A stretch of DNA of 64,000 bases. It comes from JBBQYD01 sp942493075. GTDB taxonomy: Bacteria > Verrucomicrobiota > Verrucomicrobiia > Limisphaerales > UBA8199. The stretch is taken from the NCBI GenBank assembly GCA_942493075.1, contig OW818681.1, forward strand, positions 4,836,001-4,900,000, read 5' to 3'. Both the position numbers and the translations under genes were made by a program. The notes beneath the pieces are model-generated. The model did no database searches and had not been told where the DNA came from. It worked only from the letters and a program-made list of their open reading frames with translations. Below are positions 30,578 to 37,848 of this stretch, one piece after another (the first letter of the stretch is position 1; the number at the start of each line of letters is the position of its first letter).

Positions 30578-31090
30578 TTAAGCGCTTTTCTCGGACTTGG
30601 CTTGGAGCACGCGAGCCAACTGGCTGGCCGGCGTGTTGAGCAACCGCACAAGCGTGGAGGCTGGCGCGGAGAACAGGCCGAGCAGTTTTCCGCGCAGCAC
30701 TTCGATGGAAGGCAGGTCTGCCAGAACCATCAGTTCTGCGGTTTCAAGCCGCTGGTTGTTCAAATAGCCGAACTGCACTTTGAGCTTGTCGAATTCGCCG
30801 CCAAAGGATTTAACCACTTTGGCTGCCGCGGAAATGTCCCGCTGCCCGGTGACCACCGCCAACTGGCCGCTCAAGGAACCGTTGAGTTCCCCGACACCGG
30901 CTTCCTTGGCGGCAATGCGGAAGATGGAGTTCTTCACGATGTGAATCTCCGCCCCGGCAGGAATCAGCCGCTTGCGCAGCTCGGTCAACAGACTGACTTT
31001 CAATCCCTGGTAGTTCACCACGATGAAAAACGGCGAAGCGTTTAACCGGGCCAGGTATTCGTTCGTAAGATTTTGCTTTTCTGGACGCAT
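30578..31090 (-). CDS. rplJ: Ribosomal protein L10
   Basis: 170 residues. It anchors L7/L12 dimers to the ribosome stalk. Family marks: NEYLARLNASPFFIVVNYQGLKVSLLTELRKRLIPAGAEIHIVKNSIFRIA and the C-terminal helix LVRLLNTPASQLARVLQAK that binds L7/L12. AAAGGAT lies upstream of the ATG at 31090. It follows rplA by 14 bases. Confidence 0.98.
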   Translation of the reverse strand: MRPEKQNLTNEYLARLNASPFFIVVNYQGLKVSLLTELRKRLIPAGAEIHIVKNSIFRIAAKEAGVGELNGSLSGQLAVVTGQRDISAAAKVVKSFGGEFDKLKVQFGYLNNQRLETAELMVLADLPSIEVLRGKLLGLFSAPASTLVRLLNTPASQLARVLQAKSEKSA

Positions 31091-31104
31091 AGCAGGATAT
31101 CCTT

Positions 31105-31800
31105 TTAGTGGGCGGCAAATTCCCGGGTGTCAACTCGCACCGCCGGGCTCATCGTCGCAGAAATGGTGCACGATTGAACATACGTTCCCTTAACGCTGTG
31201 CGGACGGGCCCGCACAACCGCCTCGATTACCGTGCGGGCGTTCTCTTCGATCTGCGCGGTGGTGAAGGACACCTTCCCTACCGCCACATGCACATTGCCC
31301 GCTTTGTCCACCTTAAATTCAACACGACCGGCTTTGACTTCCTTGACAGCCTTGGCCGTATCTTCGGTTACAGTGCCGGTCTTCGGATTGGGCATCAAGC
31401 CACGCGGTCCGAGCACCTTGCCGAGCTTACGCACTTCACCCATCGCTTCTGGCGTTGCCACAGCGACATCGAAGTCCGTCCAGCCCTCCTGGCACTTTTT
31501 GATCATATCGTCGAATCCGACGAACTCGGCACCAGCGTCGCGGGCGGCGTCAGCGGCAGGGCCGCTTTTGGCGAAAACGAGCACGCGGACGACTTTGCCA
31601 CTGCCATGAGGCAGCGGAACAGTGCCACGAACCATTTGATCGGATTGCTTGGGATCAACTCCCAGGCGGAAGGCCAGGTCAACGGTTTCGTTGAACTTGG
31701 CTTTGGGGAACTTCGTGAGAACTTCCACCGCGCTCTTCAGGGGATAGGATTTCTTCCCATCCACCACTTCAAGCGCCTTTTTGTAGCGTTTGCTTGGCAT
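31105..31800 (-). CDS. rplA: Ribosomal protein L1
   Basis: 231 residues. Family marks: VDLAFRLGVDPKQSDQMVRGTVPLPHGSGK, LGPRGLMPNPKTGTVT and VKEVKAGRVEFKVDKAGNVHVAVGKVSF. L1 binds 23S rRNA at the exit site and in many bacteria represses its own operon. A perfect 21-base palindrome lies just upstream (31821-31841). Confidence 0.98.
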   Translation of the reverse strand: MPSKRYKKALEVVDGKKSYPLKSAVEVLTKFPKAKFNETVDLAFRLGVDPKQSDQMVRGTVPLPHGSGKVVRVLVFAKSGPAADAARDAGAEFVGFDDMIKKCQEGWTDFDVAVATPEAMGEVRKLGKVLGPRGLMPNPKTGTVTEDTAKAVKEVKAGRVEFKVDKAGNVHVAVGKVSFTTAQIEENARTVIEAVVRARPHSVKGTYVQSCTISATMSPAVRVDTREFAAH

Positions 31801-31820
31801 TTATTTGATGCGGTTCTGGC

Positions 31821-31841
31821 GAGCCTGTCACTGACAGGCTC
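31821..31841 (-). promoter_or_regulatory. Perfect palindrome in the rplK-rplA spacer
   Basis: GAGCCTGTCA-G-TGACAGGCTC on the minus strand, 20 bases before the rplA start. Because it lies between two ribosomal protein genes of one operon it may be a processing or regulatory hairpin; there is no T tract, so it is not a terminator. Confidence 0.5.
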
Positions 31842-31894
31842 TCCCGCGTTTATGGTTTGATGTGCAGCCGGCCTCCAGAGGAAGCCGGAAAAAC

Positions 31895-32320
31895 TCAGCC
31901 GATGACCTCGATGCCCATGCTGCGGGCAGTGCCCGATACGACGCGGAAACCCGCTTCTTCGTTCGTCGAATTGAGGTCTTTGCTCTTCATCTTCACGATG
32001 TCCAGCACCTGCTTGCGGGTCACTTTGCCAACTTTATCCTTATTAGGGACCTTTGAGCCAGCGGTGATCCCGGCTGCTTTCTTCAGGAGCACTGAAGCCG
32101 GCGGGGACTTTGTGATGAACGTGAACGACTTATCCTGGAAAACGGTAATTACTACCGGGATAATCAGGCCCGCGTCTTCTTTTGTGCGCGCGTTGAACTC
32201 CTTGCAGAAAGCCATGATGTTCACGCCATGCTGGCCGAGCGCGGGGCCAACCGGCGGCGCCGGATTCGCCTGTCCGGCGGGAATTTGCAGCTTGATCTGT
32301 CCAGTAATCTTTTTCGCCAT
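31895..32320 (-). CDS. rplK: Ribosomal protein L11
   Basis: 141 residues, the usual length. Family marks: KLQIPAGQANPAPPVGPALGQHGVNIMAFCKEFNA and DIVKMKSKDLNSTNEEAGFRVVSGTARSMGIEV. It forms the GTPase-associated centre with 23S rRNA. No clear Shine-Dalgarno sequence precedes the ATG at 32320. Confidence 0.98.
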   Translation of the reverse strand: MAKKITGQIKLQIPAGQANPAPPVGPALGQHGVNIMAFCKEFNARTKEDAGLIIPVVITVFQDKSFTFITKSPPASVLLKKAAGITAGSKVPNKDKVGKVTRKQVLDIVKMKSKDLNSTNEEAGFRVVSGTARSMGIEVIG

Positions 32321-32370
32321 AAAAATCTATTGCCATGCCACCCGGCCCAAGCCGTGCAGCGGGTCGCAAT

Positions 32371-32925
32371 TTAACCCTTTTCCACCTGCCAGTACTCCAG
32401 TTCCACCGGGGTATTCCGACCGAATATGTTCACTGTGACCTTTAACTTGCCACGGTCGGGCTCGATTTCCTCGATGACCCCGCTGAAATTCAGGAACGGT
32501 CCGTTATTGATCTTGACCGTTTCACCAACCTCGAAGCTCACCTTCGGCTTCTCGTGCTCTTCGGAGTCGCTAATCTGACTCTTAATGGACTCCACCTCTT
32601 CGGCAGGTGTCGGTGTGGGCGGTTCACCGCCTACGAAACCGATAACCCCCTGCGTTTCCTTGATGAAATACCAAGGTTTCTCGATAATCCGCCCGTTGTC
32701 GTCCAGCAGAGCCATGTCCACAAAGACATAGCCGGGCCATAGTTTGCGGGTCGAAACAGTCTTTTTCTGGTTGCGCACCTCCACCACTTTCTCCATGGGC
32801 ACGAGCACCTCATGGATGTAGTCGCCCATTTCCTCCGTTTTAATGCGCTTTTCGATACTCTCTTTGACCCGCTGCTCCTGGCCGGAGAGAGTATGTATAA
32901 CAAACCATTGGCTTCGCATGTTCAT
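32371..32925 (-). CDS. nusG: Transcription termination/antitermination factor NusG
   Basis: About 184 residues. The NGN domain (QWFVIHTLSGQEQRVKESIEKRIK, WPGYVFVDMALLDDNGR) is followed by an insert-like linker rich in Glu/Pro (GGEPPTPTPAEEVESIKSQ) and the KOW domain (FEVGETVKINNGPFLNFSGVIEEIEPDRGKLKVTVNIFGRNTPVEL). It binds RNA polymerase and couples it to Rho or the ribosome. The ATG at 32925 overlaps the secE stop as TGATG, suggesting coupled translation. Confidence 0.97.
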   Translation of the reverse strand: MNMRSQWFVIHTLSGQEQRVKESIEKRIKTEEMGDYIHEVLVPMEKVVEVRNQKKTVSTRKLWPGYVFVDMALLDDNGRIIEKPWYFIKETQGVIGFVGGEPPTPTPAEEVESIKSQISDSEEHEKPKVSFEVGETVKINNGPFLNFSGVIEEIEPDRGKLKVTVNIFGRNTPVELEYWQVEKG

Positions 32926-33185
32926 CAAAGCTTTAACAACATGAAGACATGAAAGAACACCTGGTCCACCACGACCGTGAAAGCTCCCAGCAGCACAATG
33001 GATACGGCGATCAGGAAGGTGGAGCCTTTGAGCTCATCCCAAGTCGGCCATGTGCATTTTTTGAGCTCTTCGCGAGTGGCGTGCACGTATGCGGTAAACC
33101 GGGCCAAATGGCCCCCACGCCACAGCCAGGCAAACGCGCCACCGATGACGGCGACCCAGATTATAATCCAGTATATGTCTTTCAT
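32925..33185 (-). CDS. secE: Preprotein translocase subunit SecE
   Basis: 86 residues, inner membrane. An extra N-terminal membrane helix (YWIIIWVAVIGGAFAWLW) is followed by the conserved amphipathic segment REELKKCTWPTWDELKGST and the main membrane helix (FLIAVSIVLLGAFTVVVDQVF). It clamps SecY in the Sec translocon. It starts 10 bases after the 3' end of tRNA-Ser and overlaps nusG. Confidence 0.96.
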   Translation of the reverse strand: MKDIYWIIIWVAVIGGAFAWLWRGGHLARFTAYVHATREELKKCTWPTWDELKGSTFLIAVSIVLLGAFTVVVDQVFFHVFMLLKL

Positions 33186-33195
33186 TTTTGTTGCA

Positions 33196-33285
33196 TGGCG
33201 GAGAGGGAGGGATTCGAACCCCCGTCGGCGGTAAAGCCGAAGCGGTTTTCAAGACCGCCGCGATAGACCACTCTGCCACCTCTCC
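33196..33285 (-). tRNA. tRNA-Ser (anticodon UGA), CCA encoded
   Basis: On the minus strand GGAGAGGTGGCAGAGTGG begins a 90-base tRNA with the long variable arm of class II serine tRNAs, anticodon TGA at 33249-33251, T loop GTTCGAATC and encoded CCA. It sits between tRNA-Trp and secE. Confidence 0.96.
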
Positions 33286-33309
33286 GGTTCCCGTATTACG
33301 GGATAAATT

Positions 33310-33385
33310 TGGCAGGGCGGGAGGGACTTGAACCCCCAACCAACGGTTTTGGAGACCGCTACTCTACCAATTGAGCTACCGCCCT
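33310..33385 (-). tRNA. tRNA-Trp (anticodon CCA), CCA encoded
   Basis: 76 bases on the minus strand, starting AGGGCGGTAGCTCAATTGG, anticodon CCA read from 33350-33352, T loop GTTCAAGTC, acceptor end GCCCTGCCA. Usual neighbour of tuf and secE. Confidence 0.97.
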
Positions 33386-33422
33386 ACTTCTTGCCGTCGA
33401 GTACTTGCTCGCTATCTCAGAC

Positions 33423-33458
33423 AAAAAAGGAGGCGGGGGCACTTCTCCCCCGCACTCC
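33423..33458 (-). terminator. Rho-independent terminator after tuf
   Basis: On the minus strand GGAGTGCGGGGG, a loop, then CCCCCGCCTCC and TTTTTT. The stem has one bulged base. It lies 20 bases after the tuf stop and before tRNA-Trp, so transcripts starting at the tRNA-Thr promoter may end here or read through into secE-nusG. Confidence 0.85.
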
Positions 33459-33477
33459 AAATGTCAACAGCCGGTTA

Positions 33478-34668
33478 TTATGCAATAACGTCCGTCACGC
33501 GTCCGGCGCCGATCGTGCGGCCACCTTCGCGAATCGCAAACCGCTGCCCACGCTCCATAGCCACAGGCGCGATCACTTTGATTTCCACCGAAACGTTATC
33601 GCCCGGCATCACCATTTCCACACCCTCAGGCAACGAGACCGTTCCGGTCACGTCCGTCGTGCGGAAATAAAACTGCGGACGGTAATTGGTGAAGAACGGA
33701 GTATGACGGCCGCCTTCTTCCTTCGACAACACGTAAACTTCAGCCTTGAAATGGGTGTGAGGCTTGATGCTGCCGGGTTTAGCCAGCACCATACCGCGTT
33801 CCACGTCTTCCTTCTTGGTGCCGCGCAGCAACACGCCTACGTTGTCACCTGCGTCAGCAAATTCAAGCAACTTGCGGAACATTTCGATGTCGGTCGCAAT
33901 CGTCTTGCGGGTGTCTTTCAACCCGACGATTTCGACTTCGTCCATCTTCTTCAACTGTCCGCGCTCCACACGACCGGTCACCACGGTGCCACGACCTTCG
34001 ATGTTGAACACGTCCTCGATGCACATCAGGAACGGTTTATCAACCTCGCGAGCCGGCAACGGAATGAAAGCATCGATGGCTTCCATCAACTTCTGGATGG
34101 AATCTTCACCGAGCTTCTCGCCAGCAAGCGCTGATTTGGCGCTGCCGCGAACAACCGGGGTCGTGTCGCCCGGAAATTGATACTTGTTGAGCAGATCGCG
34201 CACTTCCATCTCGACGAGATCGAGGAGTTCAGCGTCGTCAACCAAATCGACTTTGTTCAGGAAAACCACGACAGCCGGGACGCCGACCTGGCGGGCAAGC
34301 AGAATGTGCTCGCGGGTCTGAGGCATCGGGCCTTCGGAAGCGTCCACCACCAGGATTGCGCCGTCCATCTGGGCTGCGCCGGTGATCATGTTTTTGACGA
34401 AGTCCGCGTGACCGGGACAGTCAATGTGGGCGTAGTGACGCTTGTCGCTCTGGTACTCGACGTGCGAGACAGCGATGGTCACCGTCTTGGTTTCGTCGCG
34501 GACCGTGCCGCCTTTGGTGATGTCCGCGTAGGAGATCGGCGTGGCCAACCCCTTGCGGGACTGTGTTTGCACAATCGCGGCCGTCAACGTCGATTTGCCA
34601 TGGTCGATGTGTCCGATGGTGCCGACGTTTACGTGCGGTTTCGTTCGTTGAAATTGCTCTTTTGCCAT
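33478..34668 (-). CDS. tuf: Elongation factor Tu
   Basis: 396 residues. GTPase motifs: GHIDHGKST (G1), the DITKGGTVRDE effector region, DCPGHADF (G3), NKVDLVDD (G4) and the domain 2/3 signatures KPFLMCIEDVFNIEGRGTVVTGRVERG and RFAIREGGRTIGAGRVTDV. It delivers aminoacyl-tRNA to the ribosome. AGGAG lies 8 bases before the ATG. It lies between tRNA-Thr and a terminator. Confidence 0.99.
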   Translation of the reverse strand: MAKEQFQRTKPHVNVGTIGHIDHGKSTLTAAIVQTQSRKGLATPISYADITKGGTVRDETKTVTIAVSHVEYQSDKRHYAHIDCPGHADFVKNMITGAAQMDGAILVVDASEGPMPQTREHILLARQVGVPAVVVFLNKVDLVDDAELLDLVEMEVRDLLNKYQFPGDTTPVVRGSAKSALAGEKLGEDSIQKLMEAIDAFIPLPAREVDKPFLMCIEDVFNIEGRGTVVTGRVERGQLKKMDEVEIVGLKDTRKTIATDIEMFRKLLEFADAGDNVGVLLRGTKKEDVERGMVLAKPGSIKPHTHFKAEVYVLSKEEGGRHTPFFTNYRPQFYFRTTDVTGTVSLPEGVEMVMPGDNVSVEIKVIAPVAMERGQRFAIREGGRTIGAGRVTDVIA

Positions 34669-34722
34669 TGCTATCTCCTGAATTTATTTCGTTTTTCTGC
34701 TATTACACCAAATGTTTTTAAA

Positions 34723-34798
34723 TGGAGCCCATGATCAGGTTTGAACTGATGACCTCGTCCTTACCAAGGACGCGCTCTGCCAACTGAGCTACATGGGC
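34723..34798 (-). tRNA. tRNA-Thr (anticodon GGU), CCA encoded
   Basis: 76 bases on the minus strand, GCCCATGTAGCTCAGTTGGC at the 5' end, anticodon GGT read from 34763-34765, T loop GTTCAAACC, acceptor end GGGCTCCA. It is probably co-transcribed with tuf, 54 bases downstream. Confidence 0.97.
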
Positions 34799-34924
34799 AC
34801 TGGTCAAAAATCAATACTTTGGCCCCGATTCCTACAAACGACAAAAAACCAACGCCCCATCTTGGCCTCTTTAAAAGGTTAGGGGCTTGTGTTTCTCGAC
34901 TGTTACGGCCCAATTGCGACAGCA

Positions 34925-34953
34925 AAACTACGGAACCCATGCCTTGGTGTCAA
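34925..34953 (-). promoter_or_regulatory. Sigma70-type promoter for tRNA-Thr-tuf
   Basis: On the minus strand a perfect TTGACA (34948-34953), a 17-base spacer and TAGTTT (34925-34930, four of six matches to TATAAT). Transcription would start near 34918, about 120 bases before tRNA-Thr. Confidence 0.6.
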
Positions 34954-35041
34954 TGGCTTTATCCACTTTTTTTCGGGATTTACCCTACCACAGCTCCTTT
35001 TTTGGCGCGCATCACATTCCGACTAAAAGCACCTGATTTTA

Positions 35042-36001
35042 TTATCGTTTCCACTCTTTTTTCGGTGGTTCAGGCAACCCCAAAACTCGATAGGACGTTC
35101 GGAAATGCATTTTGCTCACCTTCGGCAGAGCATCGGCTCCATATTTCGCCACAAAATCTCGCCCCGCCGCCTCCACCTGAGGGGAAGCCCCCTTAGGAAA
35201 CGGCAAACCATACGTCTTCTCCATTTTCCCAAGACGCGTCACAAACTCATCCCGTGCCAGAATAGAAGCCGCGGCAACGGCTATATCTTCTTCCGCCTTA
35301 TGCCTTTGCACCAGTTCCAACTCCCTTCCAAGGGACATCAAAGCTTTCGCCACCACATCCTTGGTTGCCGCAAACTGGTCGCTGATAGCCCGGACAGGCT
35401 TAGGCTCCATCCGATATTGCAGCCCCATGAGGTTCTCGATCACCCGGGCGTGCCCCCAGGCCAGCATCGCGTTGGCGCTGCGCAACTTGGTGAAAAGCCG
35501 GTTATAAGCCTCATTTCCAATGGGAACCACAGTGCTGACACAACCCGGGGTGTTGCGAATGATCTCGGCCAGATCATGCATCCGCCGATCACTTCCAATG
35601 AGCTTGGAATCTCTTATCCCCTTATCCTTCCAACTCTTAATGACGTCTGCATTGATATACACGCCCGCCACGCACATTGGGCCGAAGAAATCGCCCTTCC
35701 CGCTCTCGTCCACTCCGATTCTGGGGTCCAGTATCTGGGGGTTCAATACCTCTTCATATCCCAGGCGCACTTCCTTAAGGATCTCCGGTTCCAGCACGAA
35801 CTCTATAAACTCCTGAGTTCTCTTGCCTTGCACGACAAGTTTGCCGCTCTCGTAGAAGACAAAGTTTAGTTTGTCCCCTTCCGCAGCGAAACGTGCGTAG
35901 GGGATTTCCCGGAACTTGTAGCCGTGTCCTTCGGCCCATTGGCGCAACTGTTCCGCCTGGGCGTTGGTCAACTTGCAGGTGTGAGAGGTGACCGGATTCA
36001 C
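35042..36001 (-). CDS. rnhC: Ribonuclease HIII
   Basis: About 319 residues starting with GTG at 36001; this start overlaps the stop of the upstream small gene (GTGA), and the residues encoded further upstream are not family-like. An N-terminal DUF3378-type substrate-binding domain (about 1-85: LTNAQAEQLRQWAEGHGYKFREIPYARFAAEGDKLNFVFY) is followed by the RNase H fold with IGVDESGKGDFFGPMCVAGV, which carries the Asp-Glu active-site pair typical of HIII, and HKAEEDIAVAAASILARDEFV. It removes RNA from RNA-DNA hybrids. Neighbouring genes suggest an operon with the membrane protein upstream. Confidence 0.95.
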   Translation of the reverse strand: MNPVTSHTCKLTNAQAEQLRQWAEGHGYKFREIPYARFAAEGDKLNFVFYESGKLVVQGKRTQEFIEFVLEPEILKEVRLGYEEVLNPQILDPRIGVDESGKGDFFGPMCVAGVYINADVIKSWKDKGIRDSKLIGSDRRMHDLAEIIRNTPGCVSTVVPIGNEAYNRLFTKLRSANAMLAWGHARVIENLMGLQYRMEPKPVRAISDQFAATKDVVAKALMSLGRELELVQRHKAEEDIAVAAASILARDEFVTRLGKMEKTYGLPFPKGASPQVEAAGRDFVAKYGADALPKVSKMHFRTSYRVLGLPEPPKKEWKR

Positions 36002-36186
36002 AGGGTGGAATTGGTGCTGGGGGCTGGTTGATTGATCTCCCGTATGTAACGAGTGCGTTGCACTTCCCGGTTCACCCATAAAATGGAGAGGAGCACACCC
36101 AAAACAACGGCAGCAAGCAGCAACTTCGGCCACAAATACTGGCGCGGGGCGGTTAATTCGGGTGTCTCAGGTTCGGTTCCGGGCAT
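35998..36186 (-). CDS. Small single-pass membrane protein, 62 residues
   Basis: Product MPGTEPETPELTAPRQ... with one membrane helix (LWPKLLLAAVVLGVLLSILWV) and a charged, Asn/Pro/Ser-rich tail. It is translationally coupled to rnhC through a GTGA overlap, which supports it being a real gene. I do not recognise the family. No clear Shine-Dalgarno sequence precedes the ATG. Confidence 0.6.
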   Translation of the reverse strand: MPGTEPETPELTAPRQYLWPKLLLAAVVLGVLLSILWVNREVQRTRYIREINQPAPSTNSTL

Positions 36187-36246
36187 AAACGGTCTGAATT
36201 GACTAGCCGGATTTGCCAGAAATGCAAGCCTTCGAGTTTGACAACT

Positions 36247-36747
36247 CTAGGCCCCTGACCGGTAGAAGACATTCACAACGAACAGGATGATCATGGTGAA
36301 ACAGAGAGCCAGTTTGCCCACCGCACCGATCACCAGACCGAGTGTAGCGCCGAATCCTGCCCTGGCAGCGGGCTTGAACTCCCGGCCCCCGAGCATTTCA
36401 CAGGCGACTGCCCCAACAAAGGGCCCGAATAGAATGCCGGGAATGCTAAAGAACAATCCGATCAGCCCTCCGAGTACGGCCCCGAGCACGCCGCGCCACG
36501 TCGCGCCCAGTTTACGAGCTCCTACCATACCCGCTATATAATCCAGGATGAACGCCAGTGCCGCTAGAATACCGAGCACGACCAGAACCCAGATGTCGGC
36601 TCCGTGCTGTCCGAAGTAGAGTCGGTGCGCTACAGCGGCGATAAAGATGATTGGAGTGCCGGGGATCACAGGAAGCAAAGTACCTATCGTGCCCACGATC
36701 ATCATGAGCAACGCGATCACCAGGCCTGCTATCTGTTCGGTCGTCAT
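36247..36747 (-). CDS. DUF456 family membrane protein
   Basis: About 166 residues from ATG at 36747 (MTTEQIAGLVIALLMM). The glycine-rich DUF456 signatures are visible: VGTIGTLLPVIPGTPIIFIAAV, DYIAGMVGARKLGATWRGVLGAVLGGLIGLFF and PFVGAVACEMLGG. Several membrane helices in the inner membrane. The biochemical role of the family is unknown. The frame upstream to 36795 is not used because the extra residues are not family-like. Confidence 0.85.
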   Translation of the reverse strand: MTTEQIAGLVIALLMMIVGTIGTLLPVIPGTPIIFIAAVAHRLYFGQHGADIWVLVVLGILAALAFILDYIAGMVGARKLGATWRGVLGAVLGGLIGLFFSIPGILFGPFVGAVACEMLGGREFKPAARAGFGATLGLVIGAVGKLALCFTMIILFVVNVFYRSGA

Positions 36748-36825
36748 CACGGTGAATGTAGCACAAGGGAGTTGAAGGTTGAAAGGGAGTTTCAAGTTGA
36801 AGGTAGAAGGACCGGAATTTGTGAT

Positions 36826-37068
36826 GCGTAATTCGTGATCCGTAACGCAGGTTGCCGGAGGTTGGCAGCGGGATCGGAGGGGCGTAAAACGTGAATCGTG
36901 AAACGTGAGGATGGGCGGGTGTTGGAGAGCGATAGGGGCGCGAAGCTAACTTGTGATTCGTAATGCGTGATGCGTAAGGGGGAGTGAACGTGAATGCGAC
37001 TTGTGAGGAGGACAGCCGAGGGGGCTCTGACGCGTGATTCGTAATGCGTGATGCGTGATGCGTAAAGG
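36826..37068. repeat. Cluster of short direct repeats (CGTGATGCGTAA type)
   Basis: Variants of CGT(A/G)AT(G/T)CGTGATGCGTAA occur at about 36826-36848, 36891-36910, 36952-36976 and 37030-37068; the last has GTGATGCGTGATGCGTAAA in tandem. Spacing is irregular (roughly 40-80 bases), so this is neither a simple tandem array nor a CRISPR. Confidence 0.65.
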
Positions 37069-37236
37069 GGTGGCCAATGCGTGCTGCGTGTGCGTCTTAA
37101 CGAAGTCTGATTTCAGCACTCGAAAGCGTCACACGTTTGGTTTGATGCCTTCGCTCGCGATAGAAACGCCCAAACACCAGACGAGGTGCGTAGCAATTCC
37201 GTACTGTTGGTAACCTCCACGCTTAAAATAGAAAAG

Positions 37237-37289
37237 TTCCTGGTGGTTCTGGTTTGCGCTGCAAAGGCGCAAACCAGAACCACCAGGAA
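37237..37289. repeat. Long perfect hairpin, 23-bp stem
   Basis: Left arm 37237-37259 starts TTCCTGGTGGTTCTGG; right arm 37267-37289 is its exact reverse complement; the loop is 7 bases. Weaker outer pairing continues: GGTAACC..ACGC near 37209 with GCGT-GGTTACC near 37305, and TGCGTAG near 37190 with CTACGCA near 37332. The whole structure may span about 150 bases. Confidence 0.9.
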
Positions 37290-37338
37290 TGACATCAAAT
37301 GGAACGCGTGGTTACCTACCCCTTCGTTCACCTACGCA

Positions 37339-37388
37339 GCAAGGGAAGAGGGCACCCGGAACCTGTGCAGGGTGCCTCTTTCCCTTGC
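37339..37388. repeat. Second hairpin, 19-bp near-perfect stem
   Basis: GCAAGGGAA-GAGGGCACCC at 37339-37357 pairs with GGGTGCCTCTTTCCCTTGC at 37370-37388 with a small internal mismatch, around a 12-base loop. There is no T tract. Confidence 0.75.
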
Positions 37389-37630
37389 TTCGGTGTTCTC
37401 TCTTAGTGTCACTATCTCTATATAGGCTATGTGACACTCTGACACCTGCCCATTTTATTGGGGTTTTTGAGGGTCCAAAAACCGCCCAAAGTGCCAGTTG
37501 ACACCTCTCGATCCTTTCTCGATCGGATGGGGGTGTTTTTTCGAGCCTAACCTACTTTGGTTCAGCACTTAGCACCTCCTATTCCTGGCTCGACGACCGG
37601 GGAGTAACTTAGATTGCAGTGCTGTGCAGC

Positions 37631-37694
37631 GAAAAAGCGGCGCTTCGCAAGCTTCGCGCGCGCACTCCACAACGCGTAGCGTGTTCCGATGGGC
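37631..37694. repeat. Dispersed repeat F, copy 1
   Basis: GAAAAAGCGGCGCTTC, then a variable GC-rich part, then CGCACTCCACAACGCGTAGC and TCCGATGGG. The other copy is at 44606-44659. Confidence 0.75.
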
Positions 37695-37768
37695 ACCAGC
37701 GCACCATGCACCCTCCTGGTCCGGTCTGGTGGTATCCCAAAACTCAAACGACACACCGGGGCACCTCG

Positions 37769-37798
37769 CGGCGGCTTCGGCGAGGCCTGCCCTACCCT
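37769..37798. repeat. Dispersed repeat G, one of three copies
   Basis: CGGCGGCTTCGGCGAGGCCT followed by GCCCTACC. Related copies are at 20069-20096 and 53614-53643. Confidence 0.7.
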
Positions 37799-37848
37799 GT
37801 TTGCTTATTTCTTGTTTCCGCGTGTGGGTCGTCTTGTTACAGTGCGCC

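Larger units (their letters stand above)
36748..37848. other. 1.1-kb gene-free stretch with direct repeats and long hairpins
   Basis: No believable gene. From left to right: several copies of a short CGTAATGCGTGATGCGTAA-like repeat (36826-37068), a long hairpin (37237-37289) with weaker outer arms, a second hairpin (37339-37388), repeat F (37631-37694) and repeat G (37769-37798). The open frames here that contain the residues QTRTTRN on both strands are products of the palindrome. Confidence 0.6.

Noticed and set aside
36826..37068. CRISPR array suggested by repeated words
   Set aside because: Repeats are short and variable, spacing is irregular, and no cas gene is present.
37113..37425. Frames on both strands that encode the same residues QTRTTRN
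   Set aside because: An artefact of the 23-bp palindrome, which reads alike on the two strands.
37624..37848. N-terminal extension of the GH127 protein
   Set aside because: It runs through repeats F and G and precedes the signal peptide.
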